From Sedimentisphaerales bacterium (GTDB taxonomy: Bacteria > Planctomycetota > Phycisphaerae > Sedimentisphaerales > Anaerobacaceae), in assembly GCA_028282745.1 (NCBI GenBank), contig JANQHJ010000160.1, positions 1-57,430 on the forward strand: 57,430 bases of DNA, given 5' to 3'. Below the pieces are notes generated by a model, which did no database searches, was not told where the DNA came from, and saw nothing but the letters and a program-made list of their open reading frames with translations. Made by a program: the position numbers and the translations under genes. This document shows, piece after piece, positions 7,918 to 17,079 of the stretch. Every line of letters begins with the position of its first letter. Position 1 is the stretch's first letter.

Positions 7918-9681
7918 TTAGAATAGGCCGCGGACCTTACCTGTCTGGACATCAACTTCGATTCGCCTGAACGCAGGGTTCGAGCCGGTACCAGGCATTA
8001 ACTTTATAGAACCAGCCACCGGAACAACAAAACCGGCACCCTTGAACAGCATAATATCTCTAACGGGTAATGTCCAGCTTTTAGGCCGGCCTTTTAAATC
8101 CGGATCATGAGAAAGGCTCAGGTGGGTTTTGACCATGCAGGCCCCAAGATGACTTAATTCGTCATCCTGCTCAAATTTAACTGCCTTTTCCAAAGCTTTC
8201 TCGGTATAAGAAACGCCATCGGCGCCATAAACATCTTTCGCGATAAGCTCTATCCTATCCCGCAATGGCATATCATTATCATACAAATACCGGAAATCAT
8301 TCTCAGCTTCACAAGCCTGTACTACGGCCTCTGCCAACTCGATAGCTCCTTCGCCGCCCTCTTGCCAATGCTTCGATACTACCGCCATTGCCCCATTTTG
8401 CCCGGCAACTGATTTAACATAATCAAGCTCAGCCTTGGTATCGGTTGAGAAATGATTTATACAGACAATTGGAGTAATACCGCTTTTCTTGACGGTTTCT
8501 ATATGGGCTATTAAGTTTTCACAACCTTTTTCGACTAATTCGAGATGCTCTTCTGTATATTCTTTAGTCAGCTTTAGGCCTGGTTTTACCGCTGGGCCGC
8601 CGCCGTGCATTTTAAGAGCTCGAATTGTAGCTACTATAACAACCGCACTGGGTGTTAGGCCTGACATCCTGCATTTAAGATTCCAGAATTTTTCAAAGCC
8701 GATATCCGCACCAAATCCACTTTCGGTGACATGATAATCGACGAGCTTGGATGCCAGCTTGTCAGCGATGATCGAGCTTTGTCCTATCGCGATATTCGCA
8801 AAAGGCCCGGCATGTACAAAAACAGGATTGCCCTCGATAGTCTGCAGCAAATTCGGATGGATCGCATCAACCATCCATGCTGTCATCGCACCATCAACTT
8901 CAAGATCAGCTGTTGTTATTTCATTACCGCTTTTATCATAAGCTACTACTATCCTGCCAATTCTCTTTCGAAAATCTTCCAGGTCGTTGGCAACTGCTAA
9001 AATAGCCATTACTTCACTTGAAGCGCTGATAGCAAAACCGGATTCCATCGGGTAGCCATCCATTTTACCACCCTTGCCTATCTCGATATTACGAAGCGAC
9101 TGGGCACAAAAATCCATTACCCACTGCATTTGCACTCGTGATGGATCAATATTGAGACGCTTTAGACCACGGCTGGCCAATTTTTCGTCATCGTAATTTC
9201 GCTCATGCTGCATTCTGGCTGTAAGAGAAACCATCGCCATATTATGAGCGTTTGCTACAGAATCAACATCACCTGTCAATCTTATCGAAAGCGGTACCAG
9301 CGGTATACACTGGGCAAGGCCGCCACCGGCTGCCGAGCCCTTGATATTAAATGTCGGCCCGCTGCTCGGCTGTCTTATAGCGCCGGATACTTTCTTGCCA
9401 AGTTTACCGAGCCCTTCGATGAGACCGATTACGGTCGTAGTCTTACCCTCTCCAAGCGGTGTTGGGGTAATAGCCGTTACGTCTATATATTTAGCGTGCG
9501 GTTCGCCATTGAGCCTTTCATGAACTTTTTTGAAATCTACCTTGCCGTATTTATTCCCATACGGCAGAAGCTCCTGACCTACAAGGCCTAATTCGTCTGA
9601 GAGCTGAAAAATAGACTTCATATTCTCTTCGGCAGCTTCAGCGATCTGCCAATCTTGTAATTTTGAAGGGTCAAGTTTCAT
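7918..9681 (-). CDS. fhs: Formate-tetrahydrofolate ligase
   Basis: This ATP-dependent enzyme makes 10-formyl-THF from formate and THF. It is 587 residues, slightly longer than typical (about 555). The P-loop is TPTPLGEGKTTTVIGL (near residue 72). Other signatures are RQPSSGPTFNIKGSAAGGG and VPVAGSIKLMPGTGSNPAF near the C-terminus, the latter typical of the family. Together with folD it forms the methyl-branch entry of one-carbon metabolism, and it is common in anaerobes that use or make formate. It is first in its operon and lies behind a consensus sigma-70 promoter at 9729-9757 with a short leader of about 40 bases. Confidence 0.97.
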   Translation of the reverse strand: MKLDPSKLQDWQIAEAAEENMKSIFQLSDELGLVGQELLPYGNKYGKVDFKKVHERLNGEPHAKYIDVTAITPTPLGEGKTTTVIGLIEGLGKLGKKVSGAIRQPSSGPTFNIKGSAAGGGLAQCIPLVPLSIRLTGDVDSVANAHNMAMVSLTARMQHERNYDDEKLASRGLKRLNIDPSRVQMQWVMDFCAQSLRNIEIGKGGKMDGYPMESGFAISASSEVMAILAVANDLEDFRKRIGRIVVAYDKSGNEITTADLEVDGAMTAWMVDAIHPNLLQTIEGNPVFVHAGPFANIAIGQSSIIADKLASKLVDYHVTESGFGADIGFEKFWNLKCRMSGLTPSAVVIVATIRALKMHGGGPAVKPGLKLTKEYTEEHLELVEKGCENLIAHIETVKKSGITPIVCINHFSTDTKAELDYVKSVAGQNGAMAVVSKHWQEGGEGAIELAEAVVQACEAENDFRYLYDNDMPLRDRIELIAKDVYGADGVSYTEKALEKAVKFEQDDELSHLGACMVKTHLSLSHDPDLKGRPKSWTLPVRDIMLFKGAGFVVPVAGSIKLMPGTGSNPAFRRIEVDVQTGKVRGLF

Positions 9682-9728
9682 AAAAGAATCAGCTTTCTTA
9701 AATATTTCCCCAAAAGTTTGACAAACAT

Positions 9729-9757
9729 ATTATATCTTTTTCATTAGTCCCTGTCAA
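9729..9757 (-). promoter_or_regulatory. Consensus sigma-70 promoter of fhs-folD
   Basis: On the minus strand, TTGACA (9757-9752), a 17-base spacer and TATAAT (9734-9729) form a perfect housekeeping promoter. The predicted start is near 9722, leaving a leader of about 40 nt before the fhs ATG. That is too short for a folate riboswitch. Confidence 0.85.
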
Positions 9758-9961
9758 TACAGCACTTACAAACATCTTCGCATCTTATATTATTAAGTCT
9801 AAATTTATAATGATTCAAGAGTTTTTATCGGAATCATCAAATTATTTTAGCATAACATACGCTTAGAAAAACATTGACATTCTTCGCCGTCAGTGCTAAT
9901 TTTTTATATATATTAGCGGATTGTAAACCAGATATGGATAGCCCTTTTCGGAGATTGAGAA

Positions 9962-11161
9962 ATGGATTCTCGTAAAATATCAGTTCTCGTATCAGTGTTA
10001 TGTTTTGCTTTTTTTGTCACATCCTGTTTAGCTGAAATTGAAGTGACTGTGCCCGACAAAGATGTGAACGCAACAGTCACCATTAAGCTCCCTTACTATG
10101 CGAAAATAACAGGCGACGATGTTTATGTAAGATCCGGCCCGGGAACAAATCATTACCGCTGCGGTAAACTGCAAAAAAGCAACATCGTGAAAGTTCTTGA
10201 GCACAGATTAGTATGGTCGCGGATAATCCCACCCAAGGGCTCTTTCTCATGGATCTCAAAGCAATATATCACGATCAGTAACCAGAATACTAAAATCGGT
10301 GTAGTAACTGGTGACAACGTACGGGTTTATGCCGGCTCACCTTACATCGAACCGATACATTCCGAAGCGATCCAGTTGCATCTCAATAAAGGCGACCAGG
10401 TTGTACTGATGAATGAGGAATTCGGTGACTATTACAAAATTATCCCGCCAAAGGGAGCTACTTTATGGGTAAGCACTCAATTCACACAACCAACAGACTA
10501 TACACCACCGAAACCCGCAGTAGTTGAGCCTATAATCCCAGACACCAATACCAGGGTTAAACCTATCGATATAATCGAAGAGAAGAAGGCTATAGTCCCT
10601 ACAACTATTAGCGAAGACTCTGAAAGATTAAAAGGATTTTATGATCTTCATAAACAAGTTAAGACTGAAGTTGAAAAACCTTTTGATAAGCAGGACTACA
10701 GTAAACAAAAAGCGGCCCTGGCAAAGATCCTCGCCACAGATCCGAATGACAAAGCCGGCCAATACGCAAAATTCATTCTCAGCCAGATCAAAAGATATGA
10801 GATCGCTGCTAAAATAGACAGCCTGCTTAAAGGACAAAAACAGGAATTTGCCAATATTTATAAAGAGATCGAAACAAAACGAGCTGAGAAAATAGCCTCT
10901 TTTAAAGATCTTGGTCAATATGCGGTTGTAGGCAAATTGAAAACTTCTAATATATACGGCCCGCAGGATGTGTTGCTGCACTATATCGTAGTTGACCAGG
11001 CCGAAAAAATTATTTGCTACTCACTCCCGACAGATGACGCTACGAGAATTGATTTGAAAAAATATATTGGCAAAAAGGTTGGTCTGTTCGGTACTATTGA
11101 ACCACACCCACAAACGGCAGGAGCACTGGTCAAATTCAACGCAATCGAAATAATTGAATAA
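9962..11161 (+). CDS. Exported protein with two bacterial SH3 domains
   Basis: The protein has 399 residues. The N-terminus is a signal peptide ending VTSC, with C22 in a lipobox-like context, followed by LAE; either lipoprotein processing or ordinary cleavage is possible. Two SH3b-type domains follow, at about 40-92 and 104-160. Both contain the phrase IIPPKG, and the first has the family phrase VYVRSGPGTNHY. A Pro-rich linker leads to a helical, Lys/Glu-rich segment (about 210-300) and a C-terminal beta domain. SH3b domains often bind cell-wall or protein ligands, so a periplasmic scaffolding role is plausible. The exact function is unknown. Confidence 0.75.
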   Translation: MDSRKISVLVSVLCFAFFVTSCLAEIEVTVPDKDVNATVTIKLPYYAKITGDDVYVRSGPGTNHYRCGKLQKSNIVKVLEHRLVWSRIIPPKGSFSWISKQYITISNQNTKIGVVTGDNVRVYAGSPYIEPIHSEAIQLHLNKGDQVVLMNEEFGDYYKIIPPKGATLWVSTQFTQPTDYTPPKPAVVEPIIPDTNTRVKPIDIIEEKKAIVPTTISEDSERLKGFYDLHKQVKTEVEKPFDKQDYSKQKAALAKILATDPNDKAGQYAKFILSQIKRYEIAAKIDSLLKGQKQEFANIYKEIETKRAEKIASFKDLGQYAVVGKLKTSNIYGPQDVLLHYIVVDQAEKIICYSLPTDDATRIDLKKYIGKKVGLFGTIEPHPQTAGALVKFNAIEIIE

Positions 11162-11285
11162 GCCACAATTAAGCTTCAGAGCAATCCAAGAAAAGATTTT
11201 GACATTGTTTTGTTTCGTGTTTTGACGCAAGTAATTTACCATATACTCACATAATAGCTGGATATTTTAAGAAAAGAGAAGCAGG

Positions 11286-11673
11286 ATTTGGCATATCAAG
11301 GCGCTTGATGTTGTCATCGGGCTTATAATGGCCTTTATTTACAGCAGGCAAGAGGTTGAGAAAACCGATAACGAGGTAAAATTTACCGAATCAAAAAATT
11401 CCCGTAAGCTGTGGCAGGATAATATATTTTGCCAGCATGGTCGGCATATTAATCTTTGCCAACTGGGGTAAATCACAAGAGACAGCAGGCCTGATGGATT
11501 CGGGAATGGGCAAAGGGCCAGCTTTGGCGCTGCTGCTGGCCGGGCCTGCTCTTAGCCTGCCGAATATGCTGGTGATACGTTCTTTTATGGGAACTCAAAA
11601 AACAATTGTTTTTGTTTGCTTAGTTGTGATAATGGCAACGATGCCAGGGGTCTTTTTTGGAGTGATATCCTGA
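11286..11673 (+). pseudogene. Frameshifted C-terminal remnant of an UPF0718/YraQ-type permease
   Basis: Two pieces in different frames join to one recognisable permease tail. The first (from 11286) reads IWHIKALDVVIGLIMAFIYSRQEVE and on to KLWQDNIF. The second (to the TGA at 11671-11673) reads ASMVGILIFANWGKS, then LLLAGPALSLPNMLVIRSFMGTQK. The shift falls at TTTT (11427-11430): removing one T restores a continuous frame. A stop lies just upstream of the first piece and there is no good start codon, so most of the usual protein of 300 residues or more is missing. This looks like a decayed gene. A homopolymer sequencing error could explain the shift but not the missing N-terminus. The next gene's ATG overlaps its stop. 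Confidence 0.65.
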
Positions 11674-12149
11674 TGGAAAAAATCCAACTAAAACCAATAG
11701 GTATTATTCATTCGACTTTTAAGCAGGCACAGGGAACACCCATTCAGCCGGCATTCGCCCATGAGAGCGAAGGTATAGTTGAGGTGTTTGACGAATATTT
11801 AGACGGATTGAAAGACCTGGACGGCTTTGAACGTATCTGGCTGATTTACTTTTTCGATAGGGCAAAAGAATATAAGCTCACTGTTAAGCCATATATGGAC
11901 ACCACACCGCACGGGCTTTTCGCTACAAGAGCACCATCAAGGCCGAATCCGATCGGGATGTCATCGGTTAAAATAAAAGAAATCAAAGCAAACAAAATAC
12001 TTGTCAGTCAATTAGATATACTCGATGAAACGCCGCTTCTGGATATCAAACCATACGCCCCGAAATTTGACTGTTTCAAAGTGAACAGAATCGGCTGGCT
12101 CAAAAACGCCGACGAACGTTCAGGCAGAGCTGACAATAGATTTCATTGA
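11673..12149 (+). CDS. TrmO/TsaA-domain protein (putative tRNA m6t6A methyltransferase family)
   Basis: This is a 158-residue single-domain protein of the TsaA/TrmO beta-barrel family. In E. coli, TrmO N6-methylates t6A37 of a threonine tRNA using SAM. The family core HGLFATRAPSRPNPIGMSSVKI is intact (about residues 75-96), with LDETPLLDIKPYAPKFD following. The C-terminal extension of E. coli TrmO is absent, so the target may differ. ATG 11673 was chosen over the upstream in-frame ATG because family similarity begins at MEKIQLKPIG. It overlaps the permease stop (TGATG), so it was once coupled to that gene. The ssrA promoter overlaps its stop. Confidence 0.8.
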   Translation: MEKIQLKPIGIIHSTFKQAQGTPIQPAFAHESEGIVEVFDEYLDGLKDLDGFERIWLIYFFDRAKEYKLTVKPYMDTTPHGLFATRAPSRPNPIGMSSVKIKEIKANKILVSQLDILDETPLLDIKPYAPKFDCFKVNRIGWLKNADERSGRADNRFH

Positions 12150-12173
12150 GTTCAACAGCAATTTGGCTATAAT
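12146..12173 (+). promoter_or_regulatory. Likely promoter of ssrA
   Basis: TATAAT at 12168-12173 with TTGAGT (12146-12151) 16 bases upstream. The predicted start is near 12180, about 19 bases before the mature tmRNA 5' end. The -10 is perfect and the -35 is partial; it overlaps the stop of the preceding gene. Confidence 0.6.
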
Positions 12174-12198
12174 AATAATATTATTGAAAAGTAAAGAA

Positions 12199-12547
12199 GG
12201 GGGCGACTGGCATCGACCGGATGACGGATCGATGAGTTGCATGTCCAGGACGCCGGTTGGCCTGGCTAAAAATCCGGTACCTAATTTTAATTGGCACTAG
12301 CCAATACGCATTGGCTGCTTAAAGCAGCTCGTCCTTACTGACCTTGCCTGTGGGTTAGTAATGGGCGTCAAATAGCAGGCTGCTCCTGACGGTTGTTCGG
12401 GCCCGAAGGAAAAGATTAATTCCGACCTAGCCGACTCCATAGCCTGTTGTGCGGCGATGGACGAGGCGAATTTCAAAAGTACGACTAAACATGTAGATGC
12501 TTATCGTGAAACATCTCGGGACGGGGGTTCGAATCCCCCCGCCTCCA
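12199..12547 (+). ncRNA. ssrA: tmRNA
   Basis: This is transfer-messenger RNA, which rescues stalled ribosomes together with SmpB. The 5' end GGGGGCG (12199-12205) pairs with CGCCTCC (12540-12546) to form the acceptor stem. A perfect T-arm GGGGG-TTCGAAT-CCCCC lies next to it, followed by discriminator A and no encoded CCA. The tag reading frame ends at TAA (12320-12322), and its last codons give GTSQYALAA (12293-12319), with the classical ALAA degron. The exact resume codon is not certain; GGC at 12293 is my best guess. The length of 349 nt is normal for a one-piece tmRNA. Confidence 0.95.
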
Positions 12548-12576
12548 TTCGACTCGCTTGACTCGCTCATAGTGTG

Positions 12577-13575
12577 CTATGGCACAGACCCTTCACTGTC
12601 ATGAGTATCCTGCGTTTTACCTGCGTTGAGTATCTGTGAGCCTCTCGGAAAATAAAAAGCGGTTTTCACGGACTCCTCCATCTCTAATGACTCGGTATGA
12701 CCATCAAAAAACACTACATTCATTTTTTTGTTGTGCCTGTAGGCAAATCGAGTTTGCTTCTCCTGTAGTTTTAGCTGCGAATCCTGACTCATTCCATAAA
12801 ATGGATCGCCCTTTTCCACAACACTCGGGCCATAGACCATAAAATTACCGCCTACTACCTGTTTAAGAAATTTATTATATGTAATTTCAAGCGTATCGGG
12901 ATTGATATATCTATTCCCTTCCATAGCAAATATTTTTTCAACAGGCCTGCCTATTTTATTAATATTCGGAAAGTATCCTTGCGGAATAGTCACTCTATCA
13001 CTTACTCGCTTATCGGTAATTAGCCCAGCTTGACTTTGCGAGTCTTGCTGGTCCCTAACCACATGAAATCCCATCGCCGCCGCATAGCTGAAATATCTAA
13101 GCCGCGCTTTGTCCGAGCCCATATACTCCCGATCATAATAATCACGGTTAGATGGACATCTCAATTCGTTATTGAATATCTCGTACTGTCTTTGAATCGG
13201 ATCTTCAGGCAATGCCAATGAAGCACCCATCATGGGCGATACCCAGTCGAGATTTTGTGAAGGAGCTGTCGAACCGGTAATAGAATTTTTATACTCATTC
13301 GGGGTATCTATGGAATCACCGTAGATGGCACTGCTTAACTTTGTCCCGCTCGTACACGGCCCGGCAAATGCGTCATTCCATTCAGAGCTATAGGCAATAA
13401 GTGAAATCCCCACCTGTCTGAGATGAGCTTCGCATCTGACTGTCCGTGCAGCCTCTTTGGCTCTATTAAGCACCGAAAGCAATATTGACATAAGCAAGGC
13501 TATGACAGAGATTACTACCAGTAACTCTATAAGAGTAAAGCCTCTACTACTAAAACGCAGAGATACTGACCGCAT
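12577..13575 (-). CDS. Prepilin-like protein with H-X9-DG C-terminal motif
   Basis: This 332-residue protein begins with a type IV prepilin/pseudopilin signal, SRGFTLIELLVVISVIALL. Prepilin peptidase would cut after the Gly and methylate the Phe. After the N-terminal helix comes a globular domain. It ends with HNKKMNVVFFDGH, which fits the H-X9-DG motif typical of the large planctomycete/Verrucomicrobia families of pilin-like proteins. The sulfatase gene lies 69 bases upstream on the same strand, and a GAGG ribosome site precedes the ATG, so the two are probably one transcript. The role is probably extracellular, but whether it forms a filament or acts in substrate handling is not known. Confidence 0.85.
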   Translation of the reverse strand: MRSVSLRFSSRGFTLIELLVVISVIALLMSILLSVLNRAKEAARTVRCEAHLRQVGISLIAYSSEWNDAFAGPCTSGTKLSSAIYGDSIDTPNEYKNSITGSTAPSQNLDWVSPMMGASLALPEDPIQRQYEIFNNELRCPSNRDYYDREYMGSDKARLRYFSYAAAMGFHVVRDQQDSQSQAGLITDKRVSDRVTIPQGYFPNINKIGRPVEKIFAMEGNRYINPDTLEITYNKFLKQVVGGNFMVYGPSVVEKGDPFYGMSQDSQLKLQEKQTRFAYRHNKKMNVVFFDGHTESLEMEESVKTAFYFPRGSQILNAGKTQDTHDSEGSVP

Positions 13576-13644
13576 ATTACAACCTCACGCTTTCGAGCCC
13601 TCCCTCAGAAATCAAGCATAAACTGTCTAAATCAAAATGTGAAA

Positions 13645-15072
13645 CTAATCCTTACCATTCAGTCGGTGATTCTTAATTTGCATATCGGCCCAATGCTGCC
13701 AGTTGGTACCGTCATACCACCTTGGCGGAGCAAGCTCCTTTTCCCAATTTTCCAAAGCCGCCAACAAATCCTTTGCTATCTTCGGATACTTATCAGCTAC
13801 GTTTGTAGTTTCGCCAGGATCATTCTTTAGATTAAACAGCATTAAAGGCAGTAACAGTTTCTTCTCTTTACTAAGAGGATCTTCAGCTATGCGAAGCAAC
13901 TTCCAGTCATCTTTCCTCACTGCCGCAGTTCGCCATAGCCGCCAGAAAAGATACTCATGCGGTTTGCCCTTATTCTCACCTCTAAGATAAGGCAGAAGAT
14001 TCACACCGTCGAGTTTTTTACCAGCATGCTTTGCACCTGCCGCCGCGAGCATCATCGGCATCAAATCCAATGTACTAACCGGCTGATCATAATGAGAACC
14101 TGCCGGCAACTTACCAGGCCATTTTATTACAAACGGAACCCTTATACCACCCTCCCAATAGCTACCCTTATAGCCTCGCAAAGGCCTGTTTATCGATGAA
14201 TTATTTGTCGGGCCACCGTTATCGTTTATGAAAACAATCATTGTATTATCATCAAGATTATAATCTTTCAATACCTTCATTACTCTGCCGATATTTCCAT
14301 CCATCGACTTTGTCATAGCGGCATAGATACGTCGATTTTTATGTGTAATTTCAGTGAATTGCTCGATATCTTCTTCCTTAGCGTGCATAGGTGTATGCAC
14401 AGCATTGTAGGAAAGAAAAATAAAGAACGGTTTATCTTTTTTACGTTTAATAAAATCAATAGCCGCGTCGGTCATATCATCTGTCGTGTATTTTATTTCC
14501 TCCTGCTCATTGAGAGCTTTATAGTCGCGCATCATCGCGCTGCCTTTACCTGGATTCTTAATAGGCCAGTAACTGCGCGAGCCGCCGAGAAAACCATAAA
14601 ACTCATCGAAACCACGTTTCAGCGGATGATACTGTAACTCTTCACCAAGATGCCACTTGCCTATCATCATCGTATTATAGCCGGCACCTTTTAGCCCATC
14701 AGCAATCGTACACTCTGAAGTATCTACACCAAAATCATCCTTTGTATAACCCGGCGTCGGCACAGCTGCGCAATTGCATTCGGCGCCAAATCTTTGCTGG
14801 TATCGCCCTACTATCAAACCAGACCTTGAAGGCCCGCACACCGAAGCTGTAACATAACCCTGATTGCAGATCACACCTTCGTACGCGAGCTTATCAAGAT
14901 GAGGCGTCGGAATCTGATCGCCGCCATTAAATCCAAAATCCGAATAGCCTGCATCGTCGGAAATCACTAAAATAATATTCGGCTTGGTTTGACCGGAAAC
15001 TGCAAATACAGGCCTAAGACCTAAAACCAAAGCACTACCGCAAACTGATTTTAAAAAACTTCGTCTGTTCAT
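13645..15072 (-). CDS. Secreted type I sulfatase
   Basis: This is a 475-residue sulfatase. The N-terminus MNRRSFLKSVCGSALVLGL resembles a Tat signal (RRSFLK), so export is likely. The formylglycine motif is CGPSR, with C79 as the modified residue. Metal and active-site elements include SDDAGYSDFG at the start, GKWHLG near residue 140, and INDNGG near residue 290. It would hydrolyse sulfate esters on polysaccharides such as algal or mucin sugars; the exact substrate cannot be told. Maturation needs an FGE or anSME enzyme. The SUMF1-fold proteins in this window lack the full cysteine pair and are poor candidates. It is followed by the pilin-like gene. Confidence 0.9.
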   Translation of the reverse strand: MNRRSFLKSVCGSALVLGLRPVFAVSGQTKPNIILVISDDAGYSDFGFNGGDQIPTPHLDKLAYEGVICNQGYVTASVCGPSRSGLIVGRYQQRFGAECNCAAVPTPGYTKDDFGVDTSECTIADGLKGAGYNTMMIGKWHLGEELQYHPLKRGFDEFYGFLGGSRSYWPIKNPGKGSAMMRDYKALNEQEEIKYTTDDMTDAAIDFIKRKKDKPFFIFLSYNAVHTPMHAKEEDIEQFTEITHKNRRIYAAMTKSMDGNIGRVMKVLKDYNLDDNTMIVFINDNGGPTNNSSINRPLRGYKGSYWEGGIRVPFVIKWPGKLPAGSHYDQPVSTLDLMPMMLAAAGAKHAGKKLDGVNLLPYLRGENKGKPHEYLFWRLWRTAAVRKDDWKLLRIAEDPLSKEKKLLLPLMLFNLKNDPGETTNVADKYPKIAKDLLAALENWEKELAPPRWYDGTNWQHWADMQIKNHRLNGKD

Positions 15073-15162
15073 ACTTACCCCACTTCTGTAATGACATTAG
15101 TTATTCTTCGAAAACAGGATAACATTTCTCACACCAAAATGCCAGACACATTTCATGAGATA

Positions 15163-15840
15163 TTATTGGCTAAACAGCTCCGTTTTCAGCTTCGCTACTT
15201 CAATATCAGCTAATCGTGTCGGCTGAGGAAGACGGTATTTATCCGTACAATTAAGCGTCCATTTGATCACATCATCCAAAACGCACATATTGCCCACTGA
15301 AACAAAAAGGGGCTTAACATTAGCCCTGGTTCTTACAACTGCCCCGATAGTCTGGCCTTTATCTTCCAGTAATGAGTAGCTGCCCTTCTCTTTTCCAGGA
15401 TATTTGTATTCTCCGATCAGCCTGCTCTTTGCACAGCCGATGGTAGGCTTATTGATAAATAAACCGAGATGAGCAGCTAAGCCGAGCCTGCGGGGATGGG
15501 CGATTCCCTGGCCGTCTATCAAAAACATATCCGGGCTAATTTTCAATTTATCAATAGCTGCCAAACACACCGGCGCCTCACGAAATGACAACAATCCAGG
15601 TATATATGGAAAGGTTAGTTTTCTAACCGCGTGTTTTATCTCGACAATCGATAGAGATGGATACTCAAGTACCACAGCACAACCGATGATTCTTTCTTTA
15701 TCTTTTGTAAACGCACAATCCACACCAGCTATAAGCTTAGGAGTTGTTTTAATAGAGGTAAATTTAACCTTAGACGATAGTTGCTTCTGAATTGATATCG
15801 CCTGACTATATGATAAATTCCATTTGTGTAATTGTTTCAT
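15163..15840 (-). CDS. nfi: Endonuclease V
   Basis: This enzyme cleaves DNA (or RNA) one phosphodiester 3' to deaminated bases such as inosine. It has 225 residues, the expected size. The catalytic acids are visible in the three family motifs: GVDCAF (Asp), YIPGLLSFREAP (Glu) and LIDGQGIAHPRRLGLAAHLG (Asp). GCAKSRL and a late VSVGN motif follow. ATG at 15840 is preferred over the in-frame TTG immediately before it. It is a single gene, opposite in role to its neighbours. Confidence 0.95.
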   Translation of the reverse strand: MKQLHKWNLSYSQAISIQKQLSSKVKFTSIKTTPKLIAGVDCAFTKDKERIIGCAVVLEYPSLSIVEIKHAVRKLTFPYIPGLLSFREAPVCLAAIDKLKISPDMFLIDGQGIAHPRRLGLAAHLGLFINKPTIGCAKSRLIGEYKYPGKEKGSYSLLEDKGQTIGAVVRTRANVKPLFVSVGNMCVLDDVIKWTLNCTDKYRLPQPTRLADIEVAKLKTELFSQ

Positions 15841-15886
15841 CAACTATAGATTATCAGGCATTTGTAATGTAATAATCAACATATTT

Positions 15887-16888
15887 TTATGTTTTAGTTT
15901 TCTGCCAATCCTCTGCAAATCGGGCGAGATCAAAATAGTCAACCTTTTGGTCAAGATTTAGATCACCACGCAGGTCAATTCCTGTTTTTGCCCAATTATT
16001 GATCAATAGACAATAATCCCTGAAATCAACCTTACCATTATTATCAATATCGCCTCTGGCAAACCTGTTCCAGATGCTTGTTCTTCGATAGTTGTGAGCT
16101 AAAATTGCAAAATCCAGCAAATCGGTTAAACCCTGTTCATCAATATTAGAATGTCTATAATGACTTAACCAATTATCAGAATATATTGCTATATCCAGAT
16201 AGTCAACGATACCGTCATAATTGATATCACCTCTGAGCCAAAATCCCTCTGGTGCTTGAAAAGCTTGCTGAATTTCAACAAGATACCATCCCCCGGATAC
16301 TGGATAGTGTGGCACCTCATTTAAACCCCAAAAATTAGGATCATCGTTAGGATCAAGGTGTTCTAAGAAATTAATAAAATCTACCACATCCATACCATAT
16401 AGTACTTCTCCAAAAACACAATAACCGATACCTTCTGGATCTTGAGCTTTATCAAAAAAAAGATTATCCGTTTGGTTTATGAAGAACTGGGAATCAGCGG
16501 AATTAGGATCAGAGGTTCTTGCCATGGCTATCGTTCCCCTGGCATTACTTAAGCCGTTATAACTTTCATTAATAATTGATTCTCTATCAGTAGGATAATA
16601 ACCGACTCCCCAACCAGGAATATAACGCCATAATCCTCCCTGGATAATCCCAAAACCTTTATCTTGATATTTAGTAGTCCGGTGTATGAAAGTACCATCG
16701 TAATAGCCGGTATTAACATAATGCAGAATATTATCTACAGTGATTGGTGCTTCATTGATATAAAGTTCTATGAATATATTGCCGAAAATTGTATCAATTA
16801 CAACCTTTGGATTTTCCCCGAGACAGGTAAATTGCGCAGAAAATATACTGGCTGCCATTAGCAGCAAAATGATTTGTGCTCTTTTCAT
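15887..16888 (-). CDS. Exported cyclophilin-type peptidyl-prolyl isomerase with dockerin-like repeats
   Basis: The protein has 333 residues. A signal peptide (about 1-25) precedes a cyclophilin domain (about 28-210). Family signatures are TIFGNIFIELYINEAPITVDN, FIHRTTKYQDKGFGIIQGG, and NARGTIAMARTSDPNSADSQFFIN, with the catalytic Arg and the Gln-Phe pair. The C-terminus carries four dockerin-like segments beginning GDINYDGIVDYLD, SNIDEQGLTDLLD, GDIDNNGKVDFRD and GDLNLDQKVDYFD, arranged as two Ca-binding pairs. Such repeats are frequent on secreted planctomycete proteins, but cohesin partners are seldom known there. The enzyme may assist folding outside the cytoplasm. ATG 16888 follows an in-frame GTG, so the start is slightly uncertain. 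Confidence 0.85.
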   Translation of the reverse strand: MKRAQIILLLMAASIFSAQFTCLGENPKVVIDTIFGNIFIELYINEAPITVDNILHYVNTGYYDGTFIHRTTKYQDKGFGIIQGGLWRYIPGWGVGYYPTDRESIINESYNGLSNARGTIAMARTSDPNSADSQFFINQTDNLFFDKAQDPEGIGYCVFGEVLYGMDVVDFINFLEHLDPNDDPNFWGLNEVPHYPVSGGWYLVEIQQAFQAPEGFWLRGDINYDGIVDYLDIAIYSDNWLSHYRHSNIDEQGLTDLLDFAILAHNYRRTSIWNRFARGDIDNNGKVDFRDYCLLINNWAKTGIDLRGDLNLDQKVDYFDLARFAEDWQKTKT

Positions 16889-17022
16889 CACCCTCGTACC
16901 ATGACCAACACTATAAAAAGCCTTTGGTTGAAATATAAATCAAATCTTGATTATATCAATTTAAAGGCTAAAAATCAAGGCATACAGGCCGTATCAGGCA
17001 ATATCAGCTGCATAAGGCCAAT

Positions 17023-17051
17023 AAAAAAGGCCGTCATTTTCAATGACAGCC
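17023..17051 (-). terminator. Intrinsic terminator after the ParA-fusion gene
   Basis: On the minus strand, GGCTGTCATT (17051-17042) pairs with AATGACGGCC (17038-17029), with one mismatch and a tight loop. A T-run (17028-17023) follows, 29 bases downstream of the stop at 17080. Confidence 0.75.
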
Positions 17052-17079
17052 CGATTGAGTAATAAAATATTGCAAATTG

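Noticed and set aside
7970-7990. GGGTTCGAGCCGG as a tRNA T-arm
   Set aside because: It lies inside the fhs coding sequence, and no acceptor or anticodon arm can be formed around it.
11437-11673. 78-residue ORF starting MVGILIFANWGKS as a separate gene
   Set aside because: It is the out-of-frame tail of the decayed permease. Its first codons continue the upstream frame, with no ribosome site or start of its own.
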